Assembly: GCF_003751445.1 (NCBI RefSeq)
Contig: NZ_RJUU01000003.1
Location: 1,116,001 to 1,180,000 of the forward strand
Direction of reading: 5' to 3'
Length of the DNA stretch: 64,000 nt
Source of the DNA: Streptomyces sp. 840.1
GTDB taxonomy: Bacteria > Actinomycetota > Actinomycetes > Streptomycetales > Streptomycetaceae
Shown: positions 52,006 through 60,031 of the stretch, in pieces
How the letters are laid out: the number at the start of each line of letters is the position of its first letter
Position numbering within the stretch: the first letter of the stretch is position 1
Program-made: the position numbers and the translations under genes
Notes under the pieces: generated by a model
The model's database searches: none
Seen by the model: only the letters and a program-made list of their open reading frames with translations
Told to the model about the DNA's origin: nothing

Positions 52006-52356
52006 AGACCCGTCTCCTCATCCTCGCCGGACGAAGCCGGCGCGTTCATCGCCTAGTACGGCTCTTCTTTCCCTGCCATGTGCCGGGCAATCAGGCCCTC
52101 CCAGCGGCGGCCGGCGAGCCCGCTGCCAGAAGTCGGCTCCGGTATCCCCGTGCTCGTCGCGGGACTGTAGAACGTTCGGTGCGTCGCCGGGGTACGCCGG
52201 CCGGGGCGAGAGCGGGCCATGCGTGCGGCGGCACACCTCTCGACCGAATAGGAAGCCCGTGTCTGCGGTGGGGTAGCTTGCCTCTTCGTGTTCGCCCGAA
52301 GAGTTGTGTCACCGGGCACGTACGGGGGCGGGCACGCCGGCGGGAAAGGCACTCCT
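52006..52356. other. Divergent region, PRC-barrel versus SpoIIE phosphatase gene
   Basis: About 350 bases holding the promoters of both genes. A minus frame ending at 52053 reads RRWEGLIARHMAGKEEPY and could be the tail of a lost gene. No firm promoter hexamers are recognised. Confidence 0.35.
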
Positions 52357-53628
52357 ATGGAAGACCGCGGAATCGACGAGCTGGGTGAGGCACTGGCCGC
52401 GGCGGAGGCCGCACCGCCGGTGGAGTCCGTCGACGTCATAGCCGCTTCTCTGCGAAGACAGCTCGGGGCCCGGTCGGTGTCGTTCCTGATCACCGACTTC
52501 ACCGGCGCCTCCGTCGTCCGCCTAGGCGCCTCGGACGGCATCGACCTGGAGCGTTCAGCAGATCCGATCGCCGTCTCGGGCACGGTATACGACGAGGTGA
52601 TCCGCACCCAACGGCCACAAGTGGAGACCGTAGAGGGCGGTGCGTGGACGCGGGTGATCGCACCGGTCACCAATCGCGGGGATGCGCTCGGGCTGCTGGA
52701 ACTCCTTCTGCCCCACCGCCCCAGCCCGGAGACCTTGCTGAGAATCCGCCGGAGCGCCCATGCCCTGTCCTACATCGTCATCGCGAACCGGCCCTTCACC
52801 GACCTGTACCAGTGGGGCCGGCGTACCTCCCCGCTGAGTCTGGCCGCCGAGATCCAGCACCGGCTGCTGCCCACGTCGCTGGCCTGCGAGGCAGCCCAGT
52901 TCGCGGTCGCCGGGGCCCTGGAGCCGGCCCAGCATGTCGGCGGCGACACCTTCGACTACGTCATAGACCGCGACCACGTCCAGCTGTCCGTCACCGACGC
53001 CATGGGACACGACGTGGACGCCGCGCTCCTGGCCACCCTCCTCGTCGGAGCACTGCGCCGCGCCCGCAGGCAGGGGGCTGATCTGGCCGAGCAAGCGCAG
53101 AGCGCCGACCAGGCCGTGGCCGAGCACAGCGGCGGCCGCTACGTCACCGGACAGCTGCTGCGGATCGGCCTGCACGACGGCCGAACCGAGTTCATCAACG
53201 CCGGCCACCCCTGGCCCCTGCGCCTGCGCGGCGGGAAAGTCGAGGAGATCGCACCAGCCGTCGACATGCCCTTCGGCTTCACAGCACCGCACACCTACAC
53301 GGTCCAGGAACTGGACCTGCAGGCCGGGGACCGTCTGATCATGCTCACCGACGGAATGCTGGAGCGCAGCGCAGCGGACCTCGATCTGCCGGCCCTCATC
53401 GAGAGCACCCAGGACCTGCACCCGCGGGAGGCGGCCCGTGTCCTGATCGAGCACGTCGTTCACGCTCACGACGGGCTCCTGCACGACGACGCCACCGTGA
53501 TGTGCCTGGACTGGTACGGCACCAAGTCCACCCGTCGCGACGCCGACCACGGGGCTGACCTCGCCGAAGCCTCCCCCACGGCCGGACCGCACACCTCGCC
53601 CGCAGAGCTCGCGGATCCGCGAAGTTGA
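52357..53628 (+). CDS. SpoIIE-type PP2C serine phosphatase with GAF-like sensor
   Basis: A 423-residue regulatory phosphatase. Residues ~25-155 form a GAF-like sensor (DVIAASLRRQLGARSVSFLI; GLLELLLPHRPSPETLLRIR). The PP2C/SpoIIE domain (~165-395) starts SLAAEIQHRLLPTSLACEAA. Metal-binding Asp motifs are HVGGDTFDYVIDRDHVQLSV, TDAMGHDVDAALLATLLVGA and DRLIMLTDGMLERS, with a late DDATVMCLDW. Such proteins dephosphorylate anti-sigma antagonists in partner switching. AAAGG lies 8 nt before the ATG at 52357. An upstream GTG (52288) is possible. Confidence 0.88.
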   Translation: MEDRGIDELGEALAAAEAAPPVESVDVIAASLRRQLGARSVSFLITDFTGASVVRLGASDGIDLERSADPIAVSGTVYDEVIRTQRPQVETVEGGAWTRVIAPVTNRGDALGLLELLLPHRPSPETLLRIRRSAHALSYIVIANRPFTDLYQWGRRTSPLSLAAEIQHRLLPTSLACEAAQFAVAGALEPAQHVGGDTFDYVIDRDHVQLSVTDAMGHDVDAALLATLLVGALRRARRQGADLAEQAQSADQAVAEHSGGRYVTGQLLRIGLHDGRTEFINAGHPWPLRLRGGKVEEIAPAVDMPFGFTAPHTYTVQELDLQAGDRLIMLTDGMLERSAADLDLPALIESTQDLHPREAARVLIEHVVHAHDGLLHDDATVMCLDWYGTKSTRRDADHGADLAEASPTAGPHTSPAELADPRS

Positions 53629-53894
53629 AGCCGCCCGGCCGGGTTCATCCCAGGGGCTGAGTGCCCGTCGAGCCCAAGGACCGCCCCGACGCCGGTACGG
53701 GGCCGACTCGCTCCCCCTCGGACCGGCTGCGGGGCGGGTATCGCTGAGGCGCTCCGAGAGCGGTGCGTCCAGGCGGCCGTATGCGGAGGAGTCCTGGCTG
53801 CCGTGCCGATCACAGACGGCCCCACGCCTTCAATGGCAGCGCCTCAGCGTCTGCCGGACCGGCACCGCAGGAAAGCAGTCCGATGGCCGGCGAA
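53629..53894. other. Intergenic region before the GvpU-like gene
   Basis: About 265 GC-rich bases. No gene is seen. The promoter element at its right end is listed separately. Confidence 0.35.
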
Positions 53895-53900
53895 TATAAT
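53895..53900 (+). promoter_or_regulatory. Consensus -10 element just before the start codon
   Basis: TATAAT ends 7 nt before the ATG at 53908, and there is no ribosome site in between. This predicts a leaderless mRNA. No good -35 hexamer is found 17-18 nt upstream. Confidence 0.55.
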
Positions 53901-53907
53901 CGGCTCC

Positions 53908-54267
53908 ATGTCGAAGCCTGACGCGCTGCTTGTTGAGGTTGCCGCCCTGGTGGAGTCCGGGCACAGCAATCAGATGCCTCTGACCGTGGTCGCCGGTGGT
54001 GCTGTCATCACGGGCCGGCTGGCTCCCGAAGCCGTCTGGAGGCAGCGGGTGTCGGAGGTCCTGGCGGACTCGGCCCGCCTGACCGGCTTTTCCGCCATGT
54101 TCACCGCCGCGGCAACCGAGGAAGGGCCGCCCACGCATCTGCACTTCCATGTGGCGCGGATTCTGCAGGGCACCGTGGGGATCCCGGAGACAGGCGGGAT
54201 GTATCGGGTGGCGATCGAGGACGTCAGCGCCTGGACCATGGGCGACTTCAGCTACTCCGACCACTGA
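53908..54267 (+). CDS. GvpU-like gas vesicle accessory protein
   Basis: A 119-residue soluble protein. LTVVAGGAVITGRLAPEAVW and RQRVSEVLADSARLTGFSAM followed by HLHFHVARILQGTVG and MYRVAIEDVSAWTMGDFSYS give the same block order as Bacillus megaterium GvpU (NGAVISGTMI..., then IHLKNTKIY... and W-R-GKI...FFLGKIS). I recall this pattern rather than having aligned it, so the assignment is a moderate inference. It lies 37 kb from the gvp operon, next to a SpoIIE phosphatase. Confidence 0.6.
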   Translation: MSKPDALLVEVAALVESGHSNQMPLTVVAGGAVITGRLAPEAVWRQRVSEVLADSARLTGFSAMFTAAATEEGPPTHLHFHVARILQGTVGIPETGGMYRVAIEDVSAWTMGDFSYSDH

Positions 54268-54301
54268 CCCACTGCCGCGCCGAGACACCTCGATGCGCGG
54301 G

Positions 54302-54335
54302 GAGGGTCCGGCCGGAGTGCTTCGGCCGGACCCTC
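54302..54335. terminator. Bidirectional terminator hairpin
   Basis: A perfect 13-bp stem (GAGGGTCCGGCCG with CGGCCGGACCCTC) and an 8-nt loop lie between the convergent GvpU-like and SCO5918-type genes. Confidence 0.8.
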
Positions 54336-54371
54336 ATCACTGCTTGTCGGCGGCTCGCGCCTGCCCGTCGG

Positions 54372-54683
54372 TCAGGCGGCCACAGCGGCGCCCAGCATCG
54401 CGGAAGCCTGCTGCAACGGGTTGGGAACCCGGGTGGGCGCGGGGGCCTGGGGTAGTTCGCGGCACGTGAAGCCGAGCTGGGCCATGGCCCGCAGGACTTC
54501 TCCCGCGCTGAAGTCGCGGCGATCCTGGCGTGTGATGACCTGTCCGACCTGTTTGACGGGGTAGGTGCGTCGGCCGATGATCACGGACTCGCCGGAGGCG
54601 TGCTCGGGCTTGATGCCCTTCATCGATTCCAGGACGCCGCTCCTGGTGAGGTCGAACGGGAAGCGGGCGATGACACAGCGCAT
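54372..54683 (-). CDS. SCO5918 family protein
   Basis: A 103-residue protein beginning MRCVIARFPFDLTRSGVLES, with VIIGRRTYPVKQVGQVITRQ, DRRDFSAGEVLRAMAQLGFT and a Pro/Ala-rich end. This matches the conserved streptomycete SCO5918 family as I remember it. In those genomes the gene lies beside a DEAD-box helicase and a cold-shock gene, exactly as here. Function is unknown. It could be RNA-related, given its constant partners. Confidence 0.8.
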   Translation of the reverse strand: MRCVIARFPFDLTRSGVLESMKGIKPEHASGESVIIGRRTYPVKQVGQVITRQDRRDFSAGEVLRAMAQLGFTCRELPQAPAPTRVPNPLQQASAMLGAAVAA

Positions 54684-54739
54684 GATGCCTCACAGGGAGA
54701 GGAACGAAGAGGGCGTGGTTCTGCCGCGGTCGAGACGGC

Positions 54740-55144
54740 TCAGCGGGCGAGGGCGAGGACGCCCAGGGCGCTGCCGTGTTCGTCGACCACAGGCAGGGCG
54801 TCGACGTGGCTGCAGCGCATCATCTGCCCGGCTTCGGCCATGGAGGTCACAGGCGAGGTGACCGGCCCTCGATCGCCGAGGATGTCCCGCAGCCGGACCC
54901 TGTCCGTATATGCGGAGCCGTCTCGGGCTGCTGTGAGCTGATCCTGGGTGACCAGTCCGGTACACAGGCCGCTGTCGTCGCAGACAAGCAGATGCCCGGT
55001 GCGGGCACTGGCCATGACGGACAGGGCCACCTCGACAGTCATGTCGTCACAGACCTGCGGGCCGGCGCTGTCCATGGCGTCGGCCACCGTCCTGCCTGCG
55101 GCCGTGGCGTCCAACGGGCGGGGCTGCATCTGGACCAGCGTCAA
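54740..55144 (-). CDS. CBS-domain protein
   Basis: A protein of about 134 residues with two CBS motifs: TVADAMDSAGPQVCDDMTVE, SARTGHLLVCDDSGLCTGLV, then RLRDILGDRGPVTSPVTSMA, HVDALPVVDEHGSALGVLAL. The pair forms a Bateman module that binds adenosine nucleotides. I choose a TTG start at 55142-55144 because AGGAGG sits 6 nt upstream. A GTG at 55183 would add 13 residues but has a weak ribosome site. It lies between the SCO5918-type gene and the helicase gene on the same strand, and is likely in their operon. Confidence 0.82.
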   Translation of the reverse strand: MTLVQMQPRPLDATAAGRTVADAMDSAGPQVCDDMTVEVALSVMASARTGHLLVCDDSGLCTGLVTQDQLTAARDGSAYTDRVRLRDILGDRGPVTSPVTSMAEAGQMMRCSHVDALPVVDEHGSALGVLALAR

Positions 55145-55190
55145 AAGGTGCCTCCTGTGCAAATGGGTCAGCTTCCGGATCACGAAGTTC

Positions 55191-56699
55191 TCAGGCCGCC
55201 GCGTCGAAGGAGGACTGGTGCGCGCTCACACGCCGGGCCGCCGAGGCGGGGCTGCGCCGGCCTCGTGAGGGCGCGCTGCGGCGACGCCGTTCGACCACCG
55301 GCGCTGTGATCGTCACCGGAATACCGGAAGGGGCCTGGGCACCGGTGATCCGGCCGAGTGCCTCCTCGCCGGAGCGGACCTGGGTGGTCTGGGGCACGAT
55401 GCCGGCAGCGGTCATGAGGCGGGTCATGTCACGGCGCTGGTTGGGGGTGACCAGGGTGACGACACTGCCGGACTCCCCCGCCCGTGCGGTACGGCCGCCG
55501 CGGTGGAGGTAGTCCTTGTGGTCGGTCGGCGGGTCGACGTTGACGACGAGGTCGAGGTTGTCGACGTGAATGCCGCGGGCGGCGACGTTCGTGGCCACCA
55601 GCACGGTGACATGCCCGGTCTTGAACTGGTTCAGGGTCCGGGTGCGCTGCGACTGCGCCTTCCCGCCGTGCAGGGCGGCGGCCCGGACACCGCTGGCCAG
55701 CAGGTGATCGGTGAGCTTGTCCACGGCCCGCTTGGTGTCCAGGAACATGATCACCCGGCCTTCGCGTGCCGCGATCTCGGTCGTCGTCCGGTGCTTATCG
55801 GTGCCGTGGATGTGCAGGACGTGGTGCTCCATCGTCGTGACCGCACCGGCAGAGGGGTCGACCGAGTGGACGACCGGGTCGCTGAGGTAGCGGCGGACCA
55901 GGCGGTCGACGTTGCGGTCCAGGGTGGCGGAGAACAGCATCCGCTGGCCTTCGGGGCGGACCTGGTCCAGAAGCGCGGTGACCTGGGGCATGAAGCCCAT
56001 GTCGGCCATCTGGTCGGCCTCGTCCAGCACGGTGATCGCGACCTGGTCGAGTCGGCAGTCACCGCGGTCGATGAGGTCCTTGAGCCGGCCCGGCGTCGCC
56101 ACGACGACCTCGGCGCCACCACGCAGCGCGTTGGCCTGCCTGCCGATCGGCATTCCGCCGACGACGGTGGCCGTGCGCAGCTTGACCGAACGGGCGTAGG
56201 GGGCCAGGGCGTCGCTCACCTGCTGGGCCAGCTCACGCGTCGGGACGAGGACCAAGGCCAGCGGCTGGCGGGGCTCGGCGCGCTGCCCGGCAGTGCGGGC
56301 CAACAGGGCCAGGCCGAAGGCGAGGGTCTTGCCGGAGCCGGTGCGCCCACGCCCCAGGGCGTCGCGGCCCGCGAGGGTGTTGGGCAGGGTCGCACCCTGA
56401 ATCGGGAACGGAACGCTCACCCCCTGCGCGGTCAGCGCGGCGAGAAGCCGGCCCGGCATGTCAAGGTCGGCGAAGGCCTCGACAGCGGGCAGCGCAGGAG
56501 TGACCGTGACCGGCAGGGCGAACTCGCCCTGGACCGCGGCGGGCCGCCGCCCCTGGCCACCCGAGCGGCCTGAGGCGCCGGAACGGGCCGGGGCAGCGAA
56601 ACGGGCCGGGGCGGCCGAGTTGAAGCGGCTGCCCCGACCGGAATCGGCGGTACGGCTGCGGGCGCGGGAAGAGCGGTTGCTCGTACGTGTGGGGTTCAT
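55191..56699 (-). CDS. DEAD-box RNA helicase
   Basis: A 502-residue helicase. An Arg/Gly/Ser-rich N-terminus (~1-50) precedes the Q-motif (FPIQGATLP). Walker A is GRTGSGKT, with PTRELAQ, the DEAD box in VLDEADQMADMGF, and SATLD (SAT). In the second RecA domain are MFLDTKRAVDKL, TNVAARGIH and HRGGRTARAG. The C-terminal tail is basic. It probably unwinds structured RNA under cold or stress conditions and lies upstream of CBS and SCO5918-type genes. Its Shine-Dalgarno sequence is buried in a hairpin (see 56708-56734). Confidence 0.9.
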   Translation of the reverse strand: MNPTRTSNRSSRARSRTADSGRGSRFNSAAPARFAAPARSGASGRSGGQGRRPAAVQGEFALPVTVTPALPAVEAFADLDMPGRLLAALTAQGVSVPFPIQGATLPNTLAGRDALGRGRTGSGKTLAFGLALLARTAGQRAEPRQPLALVLVPTRELAQQVSDALAPYARSVKLRTATVVGGMPIGRQANALRGGAEVVVATPGRLKDLIDRGDCRLDQVAITVLDEADQMADMGFMPQVTALLDQVRPEGQRMLFSATLDRNVDRLVRRYLSDPVVHSVDPSAGAVTTMEHHVLHIHGTDKHRTTTEIAAREGRVIMFLDTKRAVDKLTDHLLASGVRAAALHGGKAQSQRTRTLNQFKTGHVTVLVATNVAARGIHVDNLDLVVNVDPPTDHKDYLHRGGRTARAGESGSVVTLVTPNQRRDMTRLMTAAGIVPQTTQVRSGEEALGRITGAQAPSGIPVTITAPVVERRRRSAPSRGRRSPASAARRVSAHQSSFDAAA

Positions 56700-56707
56700 T
56701 CAGAACC

Positions 56708-56734
56708 TTCCTTGATACGGCACGTATCAAGGAA
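56708..56734 (-). promoter_or_regulatory. Hairpin sequestering the helicase ribosome-binding site
   Basis: In the mRNA, UUCCUUGAUAC pairs perfectly with GUAUCAAGGAA around a 5-nt loop. The 3' arm contains the AAGGAAGG ribosome site ending 6 nt before the AUG. Translation should therefore be low unless the hairpin melts, is remodelled by a helicase or is bound by an RNA-binding protein. Confidence 0.7.
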
Positions 56735-56961
56735 TTCCCGCAGCGGAAGAACAGCGCGGGGAATCACAAGAACGGGCCGAAAAGAATGCGAAATCGGATT
56801 AGCCCTGCATTGCTCCCGGATCGGGATGCAGACCTTGGAGTGAGTGACGCCATATGGGCGAGGAATGCAGTCCACCGGCGGATGGGATTCCGAAGGAGTG
56901 GCAGCGAGAACTCTGCGGGCGCAGGTCCTGCCGCAGGTGGCACCACTCCGGGAGAATGCCC
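56735..56961. other. Leader of the helicase operon
   Basis: AT-richer sequence between the cold-shock terminator and the ribosome-site hairpin. It is either an untranslated leader or read-through from the cold-shock gene. No open frame is supported. Confidence 0.4.
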
Positions 56962-57003
56962 GTAGCTGGGGCCCGCACCCCGAAGGATGCGGGCCCCAGC
57001 TAC
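56962..57003 (-). terminator. Terminator of the cold-shock gene
   Basis: A perfect 16-bp stem (GTAGCTGGGGCCCGCA with its complement) and a 10-nt loop begin 17 nt after the cold-shock stop codon. Incomplete termination here could feed the helicase operon. Confidence 0.82.
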
Positions 57004-57019
57004 GAAGTACGTCTCAGCG

Positions 57020-57223
57020 TCAGGCGGGGACGATGTTCTCGGCCGTCGGACCCTTCTGTCCCGGTGCGATGTCGAAGGTGACCTTCTGGCCTTCGAGCAG
57101 CTCACGGAAGCCCTGGGCGGCGATGTTCGAGAAGTGGGCGAACACGTCGGCGCCGCCGCCGTCCTGCTCGATGAAGCCGAAACCCTTGGCTGCGTTGAAC
57201 CACTTCACAGTGCCTGACGCCAT
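57020..57223 (-). CDS. Cold-shock protein (CspA family)
   Basis: A 67-residue single cold-shock domain: [70 protein letters not shown]1 (KGFGFIEQ) and RNP2 (DVFAHFS) are intact. AAGGAG lies about 8 nt before the ATG. It binds single-stranded nucleic acids and melts mRNA structure. A long AT-richer 5' region and a strong terminator suggest a monocistronic transcript. Confidence 0.92.
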   Translation of the reverse strand: MASGTVKWFNAAKGFGFIEQDGGGADVFAHFSNIAAQGFRELLEGQKVTFDIAPGQKGPTAENIVPA

Positions 57224-57687
57224 GTCATATCTCCTTTGGGGGCAGGTACGCCGGGATCCGTCATGCACGGATGCCGCGTCGCCGCGATGATGCCCCGCCC
57301 GGAGAACAACCGGAAATACAATGACACTTCCACTGGTCGAAATACCCACGCAGAAGCTTGAAGTTTTGGGAACCACAACTGCAACTGAGATCGACAGTAG
57401 CATGCCGCAATCATCCCTGTACGGAAAATAAACCCGCTCTGCTGGTTGCCGTAAAAACGCTCCACGCGCCGCGCCTTAAACTCTGATCTCGCGGCCATAG
57501 ATATTGCCTCACGCGGAGCAGAGCGTTTCGGAAGAGCGGCGCTGTTCACGGCTCGCAGGGGTCCGTTGTTCCGGTGCAACCGCCCTGCCCGGCGTCGGTC
57601 CCAGCGGCCCGTGGCCGGTCTCGGCGGGGAAACGTCCGGCGGGTTCGCGGCACCGGGCGCGGTCCCCGGCCGCCGGGGCGGTGCCGG
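57224..57687. other. Long leader/promoter region of the cold-shock gene
   Basis: About 460 bases, AT-richer over 57300-57510 than anything nearby and with no supported gene. Long untranslated leaders are usual for cold-shock genes. The right-hand 150 bases are GC-rich and may belong to the 3' flank of the VOC gene. Confidence 0.45.
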
Positions 57688-58062
57688 TCACGCCCCCGGG
57701 AGGAAGAGGCAGAACAGGTGACCGTGGGGGTCGCGCAGGACCCGCACGCCGTCCTGGGGCTGGTGCTCCTCCAGCGTGGCGCCCAGGGCGCAGGCCCGTC
57801 CGGTCTCCACGTCCAGGTCGTCCACCTGGATGTCCAGGTGCGCCTGCATCTGCTGGGTGCCCGGTCGCGGTGGCCAGACGGGAACGGTGTGTCCGGCCTC
57901 CAGCTGGAAGCTCAGGCTCGGCCGTTCCTGTTCGAGCGACCGGAGCCGGACCCACTCCGCGTCCCGGTCCACTTCCTCCCAGCCCAGCAGGGCGCGGTAG
58001 AAGTCGGCCAGGGCGGGCGGGTCCGGCGTACCGAGGACGAAAGCGCCGAGCGATGCAGTCAT
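57688..58062 (-). CDS. VOC (glyoxalase-like) family protein
   Basis: A 124-residue protein with one glyoxalase/bleomycin-resistance fold: GAFVLGTPDPPALADFYRAL, LGWEEVDRDAEWVRLRS, then QMQAHLDIQVDDLDVETGRA and VLRDPHGHLFCLFLPG. Metal-ligand-like His (AHLDIQV) and Glu/Asp positions are present but incomplete. The substrate is unknown. GGGAAGG lies a few bases before the ATG. Confidence 0.85.
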   Translation of the reverse strand: MTASLGAFVLGTPDPPALADFYRALLGWEEVDRDAEWVRLRSLEQERPSLSFQLEAGHTVPVWPPRPGTQQMQAHLDIQVDDLDVETGRACALGATLEEHQPQDGVRVLRDPHGHLFCLFLPGA

Positions 58063-58167
58063 GCTCTTCGCCTTCCCCGGAACGCTCCTCGCCGCACGCG
58101 TCCATCGGTGTGCAGTCGGGCCGGTGGAACGGCAGGGGGTGACGTTCGCCGCTTTTGCTCCGTGGTG

Positions 58168-58664
<497 letters not shown>

Positions 58665-58715
58665 GGGGTCCTCGGGGTGGTGCGTGCGGGTGGGGGTGGG
58701 GGGGGCCGGGGCGGC

Positions 58716-59186
58716 TCAGAAGGGCTTGGTCGGCAGGTACTTGCCGTCCAGGGTGATGACGGCGCGCTCGCCGCCCTCCGGGTCGGCGACCTTCTTCACG
58801 TCCAGGCGGAAGTTGATCGCCGAGATGATGCCGTCACCGAACTGCTCGTGGACCAGGGCCTTCAGGGTGGTGCCGTAGACCTGGAGCATCTCGTGGAACC
58901 GGTAGATGGTCGGGTCGGTGGGGATGCCGCCCGGGATGGAGCCCCGGGTCGGGATGGTCTGGAGCAGCATCACCGCGTCGTCGTCCAGGCCGAGGAGCCC
59001 GGCGACCGCTTCGGCGGAGGCCTTGGGCAGGGCGTGCTGGCCGAGCACGGCGGCCGTGACGAAGGCGACGGAGAAGCCGGCCGCGTCGGCGATCTGCTGC
59101 CAGGACAGGTCCTTGCGCGTCTTGGCCTCGACGGCCGTGACGGCGAGCTGCTGGCGGGCGGTGTTGTCGAACTGGGCGTGCACCAT
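58716..59186 (-). CDS. cynS: Cyanate hydratase (cyanase)
   Basis: A 156-residue enzyme that converts cyanate plus bicarbonate to ammonia and CO2. Residues ~25-75 form the HTH-like domain ([20 protein letters not shown]). The catalytic domain has [20 protein letters not shown] and [13 protein letters not shown]. Arg96, Glu99 and Ser122 fall at the same positions as the known catalytic residues of Escherichia coli cyanase. AAAGGAC lies about 10 nt before the ATG. It lies 123 nt downstream of cynT on the same strand. Confidence 0.95.
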   Translation of the reverse strand: MVHAQFDNTARQQLAVTAVEAKTRKDLSWQQIADAAGFSVAFVTAAVLGQHALPKASAEAVAGLLGLDDDAVMLLQTIPTRGSIPGGIPTDPTIYRFHEMLQVYGTTLKALVHEQFGDGIISAINFRLDVKKVADPEGGERAVITLDGKYLPTKPF

Positions 59187-59309
59187 GACGGTGAGGTCCT
59201 TTCCGGGGTGCCGCACCGGGACCGGTGCGGCGGGTCGGGGCGTCCCGGGACAGCGTGTACGGGGGACGTGGTGATTTCGGGGACGTGGGGCTCCGGGGCG
59301 GCCCGGGGG

Positions 59310-59903
59310 TCAGGACACGGCGGCCGGTGCCGGGGCGCCGGAGGGGTCCAGCCGGGTGATCGCCCCGGTGGGGATGTCGTAGACCCAGCCGTGCAGCGTC
59401 ACCTCGCGCGCCGCCAGCGCCCTGGCCACCGAGGGATGGGTGGCCAGTCCGGCGAGCTGGGCCAGGACGTTGCCCCGTACCAGCGCGTCCACCCCGGGCC
59501 CGGCGGTGCGGGCCACAGAGGCGTCCGCGTGCCGCAGCCAGCCGGCGACGGTCGGCAGGGCGCTCAGGTCGTGGCCCTCGGCCAGGGCGGTCATGGCGCC
59601 GCAGGCGGAGTGGCCGCACACGACGATGTCCGTGACGCCCAGGACGGCCACCGCGTACTCGATGCTCGCCGCCACTCCGTCGGCGCCCGGGGCGTAGGCC
59701 GGGACGAGGTTGCCCGCGGTCCGGATCACGAACAGCTCACCCGGCTCGCTGCCGGTGATCAGCTCGGGCACCACGCGGGCGTCGGAGCAGCTGATGAACA
59801 GTGTCGTCGGCGTGTGCGTGCTCGCCAGGTGGGCGAAGAGTTCCGCCTTGGCCGGGAAGACGTCCCGGCGGAAACGCGCGACGCCTGCTGCGAGGTCGTG
59901 CAC
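59310..59903 (-). CDS. cynT: Beta-class carbonic anhydrase (CynT type)
   Basis: A 197-residue zinc enzyme. ISCSDARVVPE supplies Cys39, Asp41 and Arg43, and VVCGHSACGAM supplies His98 and Cys101, the complete beta-class zinc site in the same numbering as CynT. I start at GTG 59903 because AAGGGAG lies 6 nt upstream. A longer reading from ATG 59981 would start upstream of the predicted promoter. It recycles CO2 to bicarbonate so that cyanase is not starved. Confidence 0.9.
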   Translation of the reverse strand: MHDLAAGVARFRRDVFPAKAELFAHLASTHTPTTLFISCSDARVVPELITGSEPGELFVIRTAGNLVPAYAPGADGVAASIEYAVAVLGVTDIVVCGHSACGAMTALAEGHDLSALPTVAGWLRHADASVARTAGPGVDALVRGNVLAQLAGLATHPSVARALAAREVTLHGWVYDIPTGAITRLDPSGAPAPAAVS

Positions 59904-59967
59904 GGTGACTCCCTTCGGTGGCTTGTCGGCCCGTCGGGCTGACGAGATCCACCATGCATGACCTGTA

Positions 59968-60031
59968 TCTATAGTGTCCAAGACGCAATATCCATACCTC
60001 CCATAGATGTGATCTATCCTCGGAGGTATGG
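59968..60031. promoter_or_regulatory. Divergent cyn promoter/operator region
   Basis: Two nested inverted repeats lie here. The outer one is CCATACCTCC (59992-60001) with GGAGGTATGG (60022-60031), and the inner one is ATAGAT-N3-ATCTAT. The outer right arm covers the LysR-type start codon. TATAGA on the minus strand (59968-59973) is a candidate -10 for cynT. TATCCT (60015-60020) could be the -10 for a leaderless regulator mRNA. Confidence 0.65.

Noticed and set aside
59904..59981. A longer carbonic anhydrase start at 59981
   Set aside because: The GTG at 59903 has an ideal ribosome site and matches CynT numbering, while 59981 lies upstream of the candidate promoter.
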